Shown: positions 17,387-25,853, numbered from the stretch's first letter. The stretch is DNA of 64,000 nt from Streptomyces achromogenes (GCF_030816715.1 NZ_JAUSYH010000001.1:3658001-3722000), one strand, 5' to 3'. Made by a program: numbers and translations. Notes: generated from the letters alone by a model not told the origin.

Positions 17387-17722
17387 CGCCTGTGCCTTTC
17401 GTGCTGAGTGCCATGGTCATTGAGTCACAGCCCTTTCTGTGGGGGTTATGCCACTCAGCGGCATGATCTGGGGCGGCCCGACTGCCGGACTACGGCAGGC
17501 AAGACTTCTTCCTGGCTGGACAATGCCCGGATGCGCGGAGGCGGCCGTGAAGGCCTTCAAGAAGACCGCTGCCAGGACTGGGCACTGATGTCGCTGCGGT
17601 CTGCCTCAGCGGCAGCGAGGCCACGGCCATCCAGGACGCCTCCCGGCGGAGCCCACGTCAGCATGCCCATGAACGTCCCGGTCACTGGGAGAACCCTGTT
17701 GCCGAAGCTCTAGGGTGACACG
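17387..17722. other. Gene-free spacer
   Basis: 336 bp between two divergent small membrane-protein genes. Only non-convincing open frames are present and I see no strong inverted repeat. It must contain promoters for both flanking genes, but no -10/-35 pair stands out. Confidence 0.35.
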
Positions 17723-18130
17723 GTGAGGGGCGAGCTGCGGGAACGATGGAGCGGACAGCCGTTATGGGCGAAATGGGTTCTCGCGGCGTACATGATCGGA
17801 TTCCTGGAAGGATCCTGCGTCCACATTCTCGATCTGGCCAGTGACGGCATCCATGTCTACGCGTCGTTGCCTCAGGTTCCTGTGCAGGTGTTCTTCGTCA
17901 GCTTGGCGGTTCTCGATCCGCTGGTGGCCGTTCTGGTGGGGCTCGTGCGGCGCGAAGGGGTCTGGCTGGCAAGCGCCGTGATGGTGATGGACGTCTTCGC
18001 GAACGGGTGGGGCAACCGGCACTGGCTACAGGACGATCCTGCGAAGCTGGTGCACCTGTTGCCCATCACCCTGTTCGGACTGTTCGTCGTCGCGTGCTCG
18101 TTCCCCTTGCAACGCACGGTTACCAGGTAG
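17723..18130 (+). CDS. Small membrane protein with a TTA codon
   Basis: 135 residues with about four helices (WAKWVLAAYMIGFLEGSCV, VPVQVFFVSLAVLDPLVAVLVG, VWLASAVMVMDVFANG, LLPITLFGLFVVACSF). GTG start at 17723. Codon 14 is TTA (17762-17764), so full expression would depend on the bldA tRNA found at 41140-41223. No family recognised. It stands alone between divergent and convergent neighbours. Confidence 0.6.
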   Translation: MRGELRERWSGQPLWAKWVLAAYMIGFLEGSCVHILDLASDGIHVYASLPQVPVQVFFVSLAVLDPLVAVLVGLVRREGVWLASAVMVMDVFANGWGNRHWLQDDPAKLVHLLPITLFGLFVVACSFPLQRTVTR

Positions 18131-18331
18131 GCGGCCAGGCCTCCGGTGAACATGCCGTCTGGCTGATGACTCACGCGCCGGATGAGTCCCTGCGCCCATG
18201 GCCAGCGATCACCCTGATCACCCTGATCACCCGCCGAAGCTCCCGCAGGAGCGGCCAGCCGACATCCCATGAAGCCGACCGGGTCTTATCGTTTCAAGGC
18301 CAAGGCCGTCACCCTGGCCTCCGGCGCGGCG

Positions 18332-18865
18332 TCATTCACCTCCCCTGAGCCCACTCTCATCGCCCGACAAACCTGTCAGGCGATTCGCCTGTTCGTCGGC
18401 CAAGACCAGCAGGTCACCGCCGTTTGACGGTTCCGTCACGGTGTGTCCTAGCTCGGCCAGCAGGCCCGAAACAGCGGCCTGTACGAGCGTCCGCATACTG
18501 TTGCACGAGGCTCCGGGCCGGTCCTTCACCAACGAGGTGAACCCGTCCGAGGCCGTCCATCCCACCAGCACGCCGGTCGGCACCGTCGTCACTGCAAGCC
18601 CGGGCCTGCGGTCCTCTGCATCCTCGCCAACGAGGTGGAACCCCGCATCGATCAAGGCGTGTCGAACCTGCACGAGGAGATCGAACCGCGCAGATGGCAC
18701 AGCAGCCGCCTGCCCCCAGATCTCAAGATCAAGCGTTCCACTTGGGGAGTAGGCACTTGAGAAGCCAGAATCCGCGTCGCGTCTGCGCACATCCTGGGGC
18801 GCGGCCGTCGGCCAGGCACGTGGGAAATGATCTACGTCAGCGCGGGAAACGATCTCCGAAAGCAC
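18332..18865 (-). CDS. Hypothetical soluble protein
   Basis: 177 residues with good Streptomyces codon bias and no membrane segment. An N-terminal ADVDHFPRAWPTAAPQD segment and a central RFDLLVQVRHALIDAGFHLVGED helix are the clearest ordered parts. I recognise no family. It is followed upstream (toward higher coordinates) by transposase debris, so the 5' end could have been altered; the start at 18865 has no convincing ribosome-binding site. Confidence 0.45.
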   Translation of the reverse strand: MLSEIVSRADVDHFPRAWPTAAPQDVRRRDADSGFSSAYSPSGTLDLEIWGQAAAVPSARFDLLVQVRHALIDAGFHLVGEDAEDRRPGLAVTTVPTGVLVGWTASDGFTSLVKDRPGASCNSMRTLVQAAVSGLLAELGHTVTEPSNGGDLLVLADEQANRLTGLSGDESGLRGGE

Positions 18866-18912
18866 CCTGATGGCCCCTGCCCCAGCGAGCTCCGTCGGCG
18901 CCCCACGGCAGG

Positions 18913-19096
18913 ACCGGCTGCCGGTGGAACTACCTCCCGCACGACCTGCCGCCGAAGTCAGCCGTCTCCTACTACTTCGCGGCCTGGCGCGAAGTACGGC
19001 GCGGACGTGAGGATCAACGTTCTGCTGCGTTGGCAGGTCCAGGAGGAGGCCGGGCGCTCGGCGGACCCGATCCTGGTCGTGATCTCAACGGTCGCT
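18913..19096 (+). pseudogene. IS5-type transposase remnant
   Basis: Codons from 18913 read TGCRWNYLPHDLPPKS and then YYFAAWR, the conserved N-terminal block of IS5-group DDE transposases. A frame change follows, and the next frame reads INVLLRWQVQEEAGRSADP and ILVVI, matching the next conserved block before the first catalytic Asp. Neither frame has a proper start, and the catalytic core is missing. It is therefore a short, frameshifted fragment of an IS different from the intact element at 19772-20632. Confidence 0.65.
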
Positions 19097-19304
19097 ATGG
19101 GTGGCGCTGATAGGCCCATGGCGCCACGACCGCTGGTCGCCCCTCCGTTACAGCTGGCACGTGCCCGGCTATGCGCGCGCCAGGCACTACTACCATCGCG
19201 TCCGAATCCGTATACATAGACCAATACGTCAGACCGCGTTTGAGATCTCACTCTAGACGGATAGGTGACAGGGTCATGAGCGCCTGTTGTCCCAGGTAGC
19301 GCCT

Positions 19305-19784
19305 ATGGTTCCGCCCATGAGCGTTCCCCAGGTCATCCCCATCAGGCATGAACCTGACTACCGCACGAGCACCATCGGGCGGTGGCAGGGCGGCCAGTTC
19401 TTCGCCTCGGTCACTGCGGCCTTCCCCGAGGGCTGGAGCGGCGACGACTGGCAGTCCCAGAAACGTTGGTGTGCCGTGCTCCATCGGTTCGACGGGGCTG
19501 GCCGGCACCTGGACTCGCGTATCCAGTTCACCGGCACCACGGCGGACGGCGAGAAGAAGGCGATCGACGCAGCCCGGCTGCTGCTTGCCCAGTGGCTGGA
19601 CGCTCTGCCGGAGCGGCAGTACCAGGACATTGCGATCGCGCCCTTCGAGGTCCGGTTCGAGGGAGCCCTGTTCGGCCTGGTCGTGGAGGAAGACGTGGAC
19701 GAGGAGGATGACGGTGTGTGGGTCGAGTTCTATCCCGACGGTCTGGGCTTCAACGCGCCCTGGGACGGTTGCTACGACACCTGA
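19305..19784 (+). CDS. Conserved hypothetical acidic protein
   Basis: 159 residues from ATG 19305 (AGGTAG upstream; ATG 19317 is an alternative). N-terminal half has GRWQGGQFFASVTAAFPEGW and WCAVLHRFDGAGRHLDSR; the C-terminus is strongly acidic (VVEEDVDEEDDGVWVEF) and ends WDGCYDT. Small proteins of this type recur in actinobacterial genomes but I know no function. Its last codons overlap the 3' end of the IS5 transposase on the other strand by 13 bp, so the IS probably inserted at or just inside its 3' end. Confidence 0.6.
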   Translation: MVPPMSVPQVIPIRHEPDYRTSTIGRWQGGQFFASVTAAFPEGWSGDDWQSQKRWCAVLHRFDGAGRHLDSRIQFTGTTADGEKKAIDAARLLLAQWLDALPERQYQDIAIAPFEVRFEGALFGLVVEEDVDEEDDGVWVEFYPDGLGFNAPWDGCYDT

Positions 19785-20632
19785 GCCGAGCCAGCGAGGA
19801 GCCGCGGACCGCTCCGGACGGCTGCCCGGCCCCGGGAGAGCCGGCGCACCATCACGCCGATCATCGCCCAGCGGATCATCGTCTCCGCGTAGGCCGGGTT
19901 GGTCTCGTAGTCCCGTGCAAGACGTCGGTGTGCGATGAGCCACGAGAAGGTGCGTTCGACGGCCCAACGCTTGGGCTGGACCCGGAAGCCGCGCTGGCCT
20001 GGGTCTTTGCGCACGATGTCCAGCTCGCGTCCGAGGACATGGGCGGTCCAGTCGACCAAGCGGCCGGCGAAGCCCTGGTCCGCCCAGATCTTCTGAACAC
20101 TCGGGTGGTCGAGCCGGGTCCACAGCAGCGAGCGACGGGCACCGTCGCGGTCCTGGACGTTGGCCGCGACGACGTGCACGGCCAGGAGGAGGCCGAGGGT
20201 GTCGGTGACGATGAACCGCTTGCGGCCCTTCACTTTCTTCCCCGCGTCGAAACCCCTGGTTGCGGCCAGGACGGTATCTGCGGTGCGGACGGACTGGGAG
20301 TCGATCAGCGCGGCAGTCGGTTCGGCATTCCTGCCGTCGGCTTTGCGAACCTTGCCGCGCAGGGCATCGTGGATGCGCTCGACGGTGCCGTCGTCGTGCC
20401 ACCAGGTGAAGTACCAGTAGGCGGTGGGCCAGGGCGGGAAGTCCTTCGGCAGCTGCCGCCAGGCGCACCCGGTCCGGACCACATAGAAGATCGCCTCCGC
20501 GATCCGCCGCCGCGGATGCTTCTCCCGCCGCCCACCCTTCGGTCCCACCCTCGCCGCTGGCAGCAACGGCTCGACCAGCGCCCACTGCTCGTCCGTCAAA
20601 TCCGACGGATACCCACCCACGGCACCACTCAC
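19772..20632 (-). mobile_element. IS5-family insertion sequence with intact transposase
   Basis: 286-residue DDE transposase. Conserved blocks in order: DLTDEQWALVEPLLP; RTGCAWRQLPKDFPPWPTAY; TAALIDSQSVRT (first catalytic Asp); IWADQGFAGRLVDW (second Asp); WAVERTFSWLIAHRRLARDYE (DDE Glu with the YREK-like region). Full length and unbroken, so possibly active. Candidate ends are the imperfect inverted repeats GAGCCGAGCC (19783-19792) and GGCTCGCCTC (20637-20646; 9 of 10 bases when reversed), which would make an element of about 864 bp; I could not find a matching target duplication. The transposase stop lies just outside this end. Confidence 0.85.
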
Positions 20633-20929
20633 GCAGGGCTCGCCTCCCGACCCAAGGTACGGCAGATCTCCAACGCGGTCTCAGGCGGTATTACCACAAC
20701 CCCTACGTCCAAGCCTGCTTCTTCGGCGACGCCGGGAATGGATTGGTTGCATGAGCGACCAAGGCTGCCCACCGGTCGTGGTACGCGGCCGGTATAGGTT
20801 GCGGCACGGGCATAGCGGCCCGCCGCTGGCAACGGTAACCCAAGCCCGCACACTGGCAGTTGGCCGCGTGACTCGTAGATCGCGTTCTGACATGGCGGTC
20901 CGCGGCTGGAGCTGGAGAGGACTGAGCAA

Positions 20930-21151
20930 ATGAGGAGTTCACGACGGATGAGTGACCGGCCAAAGTCGGGAGAAAGTAAACTCCAAAATTATGTCGGAGT
21001 GGGTTTCTGCATTGTATCCATGACGGCTATTGGGGTCATTTTTGGGCGCAGCCTTCCTGTGTGGGCGCCAGCGGCCTTCGGGGCGGCGATCGGCTATGCA
21101 TGCTGGCTGGCGTACCGTTCGTGGAGGAGGAAGATATCCCCTTCGAAGTGA
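20930..21151 (+). CDS. Small two-TM membrane protein in low-GC DNA
   Basis: 73 residues (66 if ATG 20948 is the start, which has GAGGAG ten bases upstream). A basic N-terminus precedes VGVGFCIVSMTAIGVIFG and APAAFGAAIGYACWLAY, predicted helices, then a basic tail. Base composition is clearly lower in G/C than surrounding genes (for example AAAGTAAACTCCAAAATTAT), which suggests recent transfer. No family recognised. Two hairpins follow the stop. Confidence 0.55.
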   Translation: MRSSRRMSDRPKSGESKLQNYVGVGFCIVSMTAIGVIFGRSLPVWAPAAFGAAIGYACWLAYRSWRRKISPSK

Positions 21152-21172
21152 CGAATCCGGAACGCCGTACCC

Positions 21173-21200
21173 GCGCCGGTGCCGCTGGCGACACCGGCGC
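21173..21200 (+). terminator. Hairpin after the small membrane gene
   Basis: GCGCCGGTG (21173-21181) and CACCGGCGC (21192-21200) form a perfect 9-bp stem with a 10-nt loop, 21 bases after the stop at 21151. Confidence 0.5.
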
Positions 21201-21246
21201 CGTGGCGATGATGCCAATCAAAGCCAGCGCTACGCGCTGAACGAGC

Positions 21247-21280
21247 CTGCCGGGCGTGGCTGTGCGGCCACGCCCGGCAG
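21247..21280 (+). terminator. Second, stronger hairpin with a U-rich tail
   Basis: CTGCCGGGCGTGG (21247-21259) and CCACGCCCGGCAG (21268-21280) form a perfect 13-bp stem with an 8-nt loop. It is followed on the plus strand by CCTCTTCCTGTTCTTTCT, a pyrimidine/U-rich run, giving a good Rho-independent terminator. Confidence 0.7.
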
Positions 21281-21362
21281 CCTCTTCCTGTTCTTTCTAC
21301 TGCCGTTTCCCGCTGCCTTCGGGGGGTGCCTCTATGTCCTGCCTGCGCTGGTCATGCGACGG

Positions 21363-21593
21363 CTACTTCAGCAGGGCGGGGTTCGTAGAAGGTGCCGCCA
21401 GGCGCTGATCTGGGCTTCTGGCCCGGCGTTGTTCGTGGACGGCGCGGAGCGAGCGGGCCAGGGAGGGGATCACGATGTCGAGAGTGCCGGTGCCCGGGAC
21501 GACGACGGTCTGCTCGTCGAGGGCGTCGAAGACCTCGTCGATCAGCCTGGCGGCCATGCGCAGGGCTAGGACTTTTCTCGTTTTGGCTTTCAT
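21363..21593 (-). pseudogene. IS110-type transposase fragment
   Basis: A 76-codon open frame reads LIDEVFDALDEQTVVVPG, then PSLARSLRAVHEQRRA. This matches the spacer region between the two halves of IS110-family transposases. Both the DEDD catalytic N-terminus and the C-terminal transposase_20 domain are absent, so it is a remnant. It adds to the signs of mobile-element traffic between 18.9 and 22 kb. Confidence 0.55.
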
Positions 21594-21743
21594 ACGGACA
21601 GCGGCCGGCGGCTGGGCGATCGGCTATGGCGTAATCGTCCCGCTTCACACCTTGAGCACTTGCTCAAAGCAGCGCCGCAAGCGCATCAGAAAGCGCTGGT
21701 GTGCGCCTCCCACCTGTTGTGGAAGCCCGACGACCAGCCGCCG

Positions 21744-22055
21744 CTATGAGGCATCGTGCTTCCTCTGCCGAAGGGCCACTGCGCCCACCATCGAGAAGAC
21801 CACGAGCAGCACGCCGCCTGCGCGGAGGGGGCCAACCAGCCACTCCGACCGGCGGTCTGCAAGGTCGAAGCCGCCGAACGCACCGACTGCGCAGCCTGTC
21901 AGCACGAAACCGACGGCGGAGCAACGCATCAACCACACTGGGGCGCCTGCCATCAAACCGCGGACCCTCTCCGGCCAGCGCCAGGACCAGCACCCTGTAC
22001 AGACGATCAGTACTCCCGCTACCAGCAACACCCCGTCACCCACAACCTCCCACAT
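21744..22055 (-). CDS. Small membrane protein, unknown function
   Basis: 103 residues from ATG 22055, which has AAGGGGAGGGA just upstream. Three hydrophobic helices: VVGDGVLLVAGVLIVCTGC, WLMRCSAVGFVLTGCAVGAFG and LRAGGVLLVVFSMVGAVAL. No family recognised. It lies in a small cluster of short membrane genes downstream of the helicase operon. Confidence 0.6.
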   Translation of the reverse strand: MWEVVGDGVLLVAGVLIVCTGCWSWRWPERVRGLMAGAPVWLMRCSAVGFVLTGCAVGAFGGFDLADRRSEWLVGPLRAGGVLLVVFSMVGAVALRQRKHDAS

Positions 22056-22144
22056 TCTCCCTCCCCTTCTGCCGCGGCATCCCATGAGGAACGCGGCTGG
22101 CTCACCCCGTCGCCGAGCCGACTGACAGCCTCAAGCTCCTTGGC

Positions 22145-22378
22145 TTAGTTCCCGTGAGTTGCCCGGTTGTAGAGCCAGAGTGCGACGATCGGCGCGATGG
22201 GGTAAGCGGCCGCCGACCACGGCTGGGACACCCAGTGCTGGGCGGCTACCACCAAAGCGGCGAGAGCCAGCCAGCTGAACGACAACCACGGCCGCTTGAC
22301 CACTATGCCGCAGGCTGTCCCCGAGCGGCCACCGAAGCTCTGTCTGCACGCTGGTCCGCCCGACCGCGCTGATCCCAT
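22145..22378 (-). CDS. Very small membrane protein, doubtful
   Basis: 77 residues from ATG 22378 (GAGGTACGGCC upstream). A basic lead is followed by PWLSFSWLALAALVVAAQHW and AAYPIAPIVALWLYN, two likely helices. Codon bias is acceptable but the protein is short and unfamiliar. It ends 70 bp before the end of the helicase gene's downstream flank. Listed with reserve. Confidence 0.4.
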   Translation of the reverse strand: MGSARSGGPACRQSFGGRSGTACGIVVKRPWLSFSWLALAALVVAAQHWVSQPWSAAAYPIAPIVALWLYNRATHGN

Positions 22379-22448
22379 GGCCGTACCTCAGGCACTCGTA
22401 GGCATGAGGCCCCGACTGAGTCACGGACCAGCCCCGTGGTTCGGCTCG

Positions 22449-23939
22449 TCATACGGCGTCGACAGCAGCTGATTGGTTCTCGATCCATGCCAGCCCTCCG
22501 AGGTCCAGTCGGCGGCGGGCGCGAGTGACGGCGACGTAGGCAAGGCGTGCGTCCGTGTCGCTCACCGGTTCTGGGATCGGACGGCCGCTGTCGTCCAGCT
22601 GGTCGCTGTCCGGCGGTGGGGGAAAGTCGTCGGCGATTCTGACTTCGGGCCACTCCCGGCCTTTTGCCTTGTGAGCGGTGGAGACCGTGACTTCGGCATC
22701 GTCTTCGTCGGTCAGCGCGTCGACGGCAGCGATGATGGCCTCGGGCCCGTGGGTGTCGACAAGCTCCACGAACGGCTGGAGATCTCGGCCGGCGGGATCG
22801 TATTCCGCGTACTCCTGCAGCTCACCCCATGAGGCGAAGAGCACCAGTTCGGGGTGGGAGGTGTGCCGGCCGTCTTTTAGGTCCCGGGCGGCGAGGGCCA
22901 GCGCGTTGAGTGTCTGTCCTCCCCTGGTCAGAGCCACCCGCCGGCCGGCTTCCAGCTGCCTCATGACTTCGGTCATGGCGCCGATGTTGGTGCGGCACAG
23001 CACTGCGTCCGGACATGCGACCAGTCCGACCTTCGTCGGAATGGTCTCGGTGCCGGTCAGCCGAATCGGTGCGTCGGTGAACGCGAGCCACCGGTTGGCT
23101 TCTTCGGCGAGGAGCGGGCCAAAGCGGAAGGAGCGGGTCAAGGTGAGGTGGGTGGCGTCGAAGCCGGTCATCACGTCCCGGGCCCCGCGCCACCCGTAGA
23201 TGGCTTGGGCGGAGTCGCCGACCATGACCAGCTGGGCGTGACCTCGTTGAGCCGCGAAGACCTGCTCGAGGACGGGGTTGGTGTCCTGGGCCTCGTCGAG
23301 GAAGAGGAAGTCGGCCTCGATCTTCGGCTCGGTCAGGGCCCACATCTTCAAGTAGTGGTCGTGCTCAAAGCGGACCACGCCTTGCTCGGGGTTCTGGAGA
23401 TCGGCCCAGGCCCTCTGTGCGAACGGCATGACCTCGTCGGCAAGTTGGGAGCGTTCGTCTGGCCCCTCAATCCTGCGCAGGGACGGTACGTGATGGGGTG
23501 TCAGATCTCGGTCGGCGGACTGGCAGAAGCGGGTCACAGTGCGCAGCACGGCGTGGGACAGAGTCCTGGGGCCGATCTCGTGATTGCCGATGCGGACGGG
23601 TGAGCTGATTCCGAGGGCGTGTCCGATCCGCCATGCGGGCTGGCGGGGACAGTTGAGACGGCGTGCGTAGCGGTGACCGAGGGCGGCGTAGGCCGTGGCG
23701 TGGGCCGTCTTGCACAGCACGGAGTGTGGGAAGCGGACCGCGGCATCGCGCGCGATGTCCTTGTTGAAGGCGAGATAGCGGCCATGGCGTCCAGTACTCG
23801 CAGCGAGCAGGCCCAGTGTGCTGGTCTTGCCGGTGCCGGCACCCGCCTGCAGTACCAGGTGGTGACCGTCGCGGAAGGCATCGATGGCGTGGGTCTGTTC
23901 GTCGGTGGGCGTCTGCAACAGGTGCTCCGTGGAGGACAT
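22449..23939 (-). CDS. UvrD/Rep-like superfamily 1 helicase
   Basis: 496 residues, short for UvrD (usually over 700), with the SF1A motifs present: Walker A LQAGAGTGKTST, motif II FLFLDEAQDTN, motif III GDSAQAIYGWRGA, motif IV region LTRSFRFGPLLAEEAN, motif V VTVSTAHKAKGREWPEV and motif VI YVAVTRARRRL. The 1B/2B accessory domains look much reduced. It is the last gene of an apparent three-gene operon; the gene upstream ends only three bases before its ATG. Such compact helicases occur in mobile elements and defence islands. A nucleic-acid unwinding role is secure; the biological job is unknown. Confidence 0.88.
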   Translation of the reverse strand: MSSTEHLLQTPTDEQTHAIDAFRDGHHLVLQAGAGTGKTSTLGLLAASTGRHGRYLAFNKDIARDAAVRFPHSVLCKTAHATAYAALGHRYARRLNCPRQPAWRIGHALGISSPVRIGNHEIGPRTLSHAVLRTVTRFCQSADRDLTPHHVPSLRRIEGPDERSQLADEVMPFAQRAWADLQNPEQGVVRFEHDHYLKMWALTEPKIEADFLFLDEAQDTNPVLEQVFAAQRGHAQLVMVGDSAQAIYGWRGARDVMTGFDATHLTLTRSFRFGPLLAEEANRWLAFTDAPIRLTGTETIPTKVGLVACPDAVLCRTNIGAMTEVMRQLEAGRRVALTRGGQTLNALALAARDLKDGRHTSHPELVLFASWGELQEYAEYDPAGRDLQPFVELVDTHGPEAIIAAVDALTDEDDAEVTVSTAHKAKGREWPEVRIADDFPPPPDSDQLDDSGRPIPEPVSDTDARLAYVAVTRARRRLDLGGLAWIENQSAAVDAV

Positions 23940-23942
23940 GGG

Positions 23943-24458
23943 TTAAGGGGCGGTGTGAGAGAGGTCCGCGCCGTAGGAGTGAGAAGAGGCCGGGTGAAGG
24001 ATGCGGAGCAGGGCCCGGGCCGTGCAGGCCAGTACCTCATCAGGGGCGTGGTGGACGAGGAGGCTCTCAAGCTGCCCGGCCAGCTGACGCGTGCGGGCCT
24101 TCTCATTCCGTTCAAGGGCCGCTACGACGGCTCGACCGAGGAAGTCTGCAGGCTTCTGCCGTCGGGCTGCCGCTGCCTCGCGAATCGCAGAGCATGTGGT
24201 CTCAGGAAGAGCGAGGTTGAGCAGGACCTTGCCAGAGTGGTCGGGGTAGTGAGTCGTCAGCACGTCGATGGGTAGTAACCGATCGAGGTCGTGACGAAGG
24301 GACCGCAGTGCGCGTCCAGGCGACTTGGCTCGGCGCACGGCCATGAGGCGGGTGCGGTCAGCGTTCGCCGCGAACGGCACCGCACGGCAGGCTCGCCGCA
24401 GCTCTCCGCAGGTGGCGGGCCTTGTCAGGATGATTTCGACGGCATGCTGCCGCTTCAT
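23943..24458 (-). CDS. Unknown protein between DUF6083 and helicase genes, with a TTA codon
   Basis: 171 residues. Charged, mostly helical; a VLLNLALPETTCSAIREAAAARRQKPADFLGRAV stretch (two parts) looks like a ribbon-helix-helix or DNA-binding motif, though I cannot confirm it. The ATG overlaps the stop of the DUF6083 gene (ATGA, 24455-24458), and it ends three bases before the helicase ATG, so the three are co-expressed. Codon 61 is TTA (24276-24278 on the plus strand), which makes expression bldA dependent. No family recognised. Confidence 0.6.
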   Translation of the reverse strand: MKRQHAVEIILTRPATCGELRRACRAVPFAANADRTRLMAVRRAKSPGRALRSLRHDLDRLLPIDVLTTHYPDHSGKVLLNLALPETTCSAIREAAAARRQKPADFLGRAVVAALERNEKARTRQLAGQLESLLVHHAPDEVLACTARALLRILHPASSHSYGADLSHTAP

Positions 24459-25336
24459 CGCGGGGTCGCCTCCCGCGGATCGCCGTGCGGTCCCGGCCTA
24501 CGGCCGCGGGTCGGCAGCCGAGCGTATACGTGGGCGTGGTGGATGAGCGGGTCGAAAGGTTCCCAGTCGGTCATTGCGAGGTCAGCCGCCGTTGGAGCAG
24601 CGGCATGCCGCGGACAGCGCTGTGTGCGCCAGCGCAACTGCTCGGCGTAGGGCAGGCAAGAGAGGTCATACAGAGCCATCGCCTCGGATGGAAGGGCTAG
24701 TTGCCCTTGGGTGGCTGTTGCCGGGACCAGGCTCCAGACTCCCGCCGGGCCGCCCGGAGCGAGCATCCTGGAGGCACAGCGGTCACGATGCCGTGTCTGG
24801 GCGACACACTGGATCTCGTCCACGGGACGTGCGGCGAGGTAGCGGACGTACAGGATCTGGACGATGGGCCTGGCTGGTCGACATGCGTCCTGCCGCTCGG
24901 CCGGCCGGTCCGAGTCTGGGGTTGGAGTGAAAGCACCGGCGTCCGTCAGGCGGCGCGTGTTCACAGCCAGCGCCCGACGCAGCCCAGTCAGCGCGGGAGC
25001 GACGACGGAGGCGGAATCGCGGGCTGGGCAGACGACGGCGTGCGCCAGTCGGCACCAGGCGGTGCCGTCTCCGGCGGGATGCGCGAGGCCGGAGCTGACA
25101 TGCCAGCGGTGGGAGGCGGGCACCTCGGCCGCAGGCAGCTCCCTCGGGTGCAGGCGGACGGGACGGTCACGGACGCGGTGGTACCACTCGATCGGATTGC
25201 CGCACTCGCGGCAACGGGCGCGCTGAGCACAGCGCAGAAGCCGGGTGGGACTGTCGGTCTCGACACGCAGTGACCGTCGCGGGTGGGCCTGAAGGGGACT
25301 TCCGTCCCAATGCCGGAGTGCAGATGAGGGGCGCAT
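24455..25336 (-). CDS. DUF6083-domain protein
   Basis: 293 residues from ATG 25336, the start of the conserved part (RHWDGSPLQAHPRRSLRV); the frame is open to 25423. The N-terminal domain holds the motifs I know from Streptomyces DUF6083 proteins: RLLRCAQRARCRECGNPIEW with a CxxC knuckle, RPVRLHPREL, HRWHVSSGLAHPAGDGTAWC and RLAHAVVCPA. The C-terminal half (VRYLAARPVDEIQCVAQT, HRDRCASRM, LPYAEQLRWRTQRCPRH) carries more Cys/His pairs. Probably zinc-binding; function unknown. Coupled to the next two genes and preceded by an XRE regulator on the same strand. Confidence 0.7.
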   Translation of the reverse strand: MRPSSALRHWDGSPLQAHPRRSLRVETDSPTRLLRCAQRARCRECGNPIEWYHRVRDRPVRLHPRELPAAEVPASHRWHVSSGLAHPAGDGTAWCRLAHAVVCPARDSASVVAPALTGLRRALAVNTRRLTDAGAFTPTPDSDRPAERQDACRPARPIVQILYVRYLAARPVDEIQCVAQTRHRDRCASRMLAPGGPAGVWSLVPATATQGQLALPSEAMALYDLSCLPYAEQLRWRTQRCPRHAAAPTAADLAMTDWEPFDPLIHHAHVYARLPTRGRRPGPHGDPREATPR

Positions 25337-25494
25337 GTGGGGGAAGGTGCCAGGCAACACGCCGCGCGGGCGACGTCCCGGCCGATACGTCCACCGAACG
25401 GCCCCATGCGGGGCGACATGCATTCGGATCTTCGCTCAGGGGTTCACGCTGGGCCGCCTGATCGAGTGGTTCGCCGCGCGGGCCCCGAAGCCTG

Positions 25495-25782
25495 TCAGTC
25501 GCTCGCCCGGGGAGGGGGTTCGTGCCCACGACAGAGGGCCCCGAAGAGCTCGTCGAGCGGAGTGCTGAGCGCGTGGGCCAGGGCGTGCCACGTCTTAAGG
25601 GTGCCGATGGTGCGACCTTGTTCGATCTCGATCAGAGTCCTTCTGGCCAGGCCGCTCCGGGCGGCCAGCTCGTCGTACGTCCATCCCCGCGCCGCACGCA
25701 GCCGGGCGAGCTCCAGACGCAGAGCCTCGAAGTCCGGATCGGGCGGGAAGATCGTCACCCGACCATCCGACGGTGCAGACAC
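25495..25782 (-). CDS. XRE-family helix-turn-helix regulator
   Basis: 95 residues. HTH of the Cro/CI type: LRLELARLRAARGWTYDELA, SGLARRTLIEIEQGR, then TWHALAHALSTPLDELFGAL. The GTG start at 25782 lies inside a 17-bp repeat (25773-25789), so the protein's own operator would overlap its start. It is divergent from 25921-26967 with three copies of that repeat between them, and lies upstream of the DUF6083-helicase operon on the same strand. Probably represses itself, the divergent gene and perhaps the operon. Confidence 0.88.
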   Translation of the reverse strand: MSAPSDGRVTIFPPDPDFEALRLELARLRAARGWTYDELAARSGLARRTLIEIEQGRTIGTLKTWHALAHALSTPLDELFGALCRGHEPPPRASD

Positions 25783-25853
25783 CTGCCCTGTCAGTGCAGA
25801 CCTCTGCCCTATTTCCGCCCGTCAGCAACCAAGCAAAGGGCAGAAGTCTGCAC
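25773..25853. promoter_or_regulatory. Three copies of a 17-bp operator between divergent genes
   Basis: GTGCAGACACCTGCCCT (25773-25789), GTGCAGACCTCTGCCCT (25794-25810) and, inverted, AGGGCAGAAGTCTGCAC (25837-25853). Consensus GTGCAGACNYCTGCCCT with an internal dyad GCAGA-NN-TCTGC. The first two are spaced exactly 21 bp, two helical turns, so bound proteins would sit on one face. They fill the promoter space between the XRE gene and 25921-26967 and are the best candidate operator for that regulator. Confidence 0.75.

Noticed and set aside
20647..20929. Possible small gene between the IS5 element and the low-GC gene
   Set aside because: Several short minus-strand frames exist, but none has a ribosome-binding site or a recognisable motif; left as unassigned.
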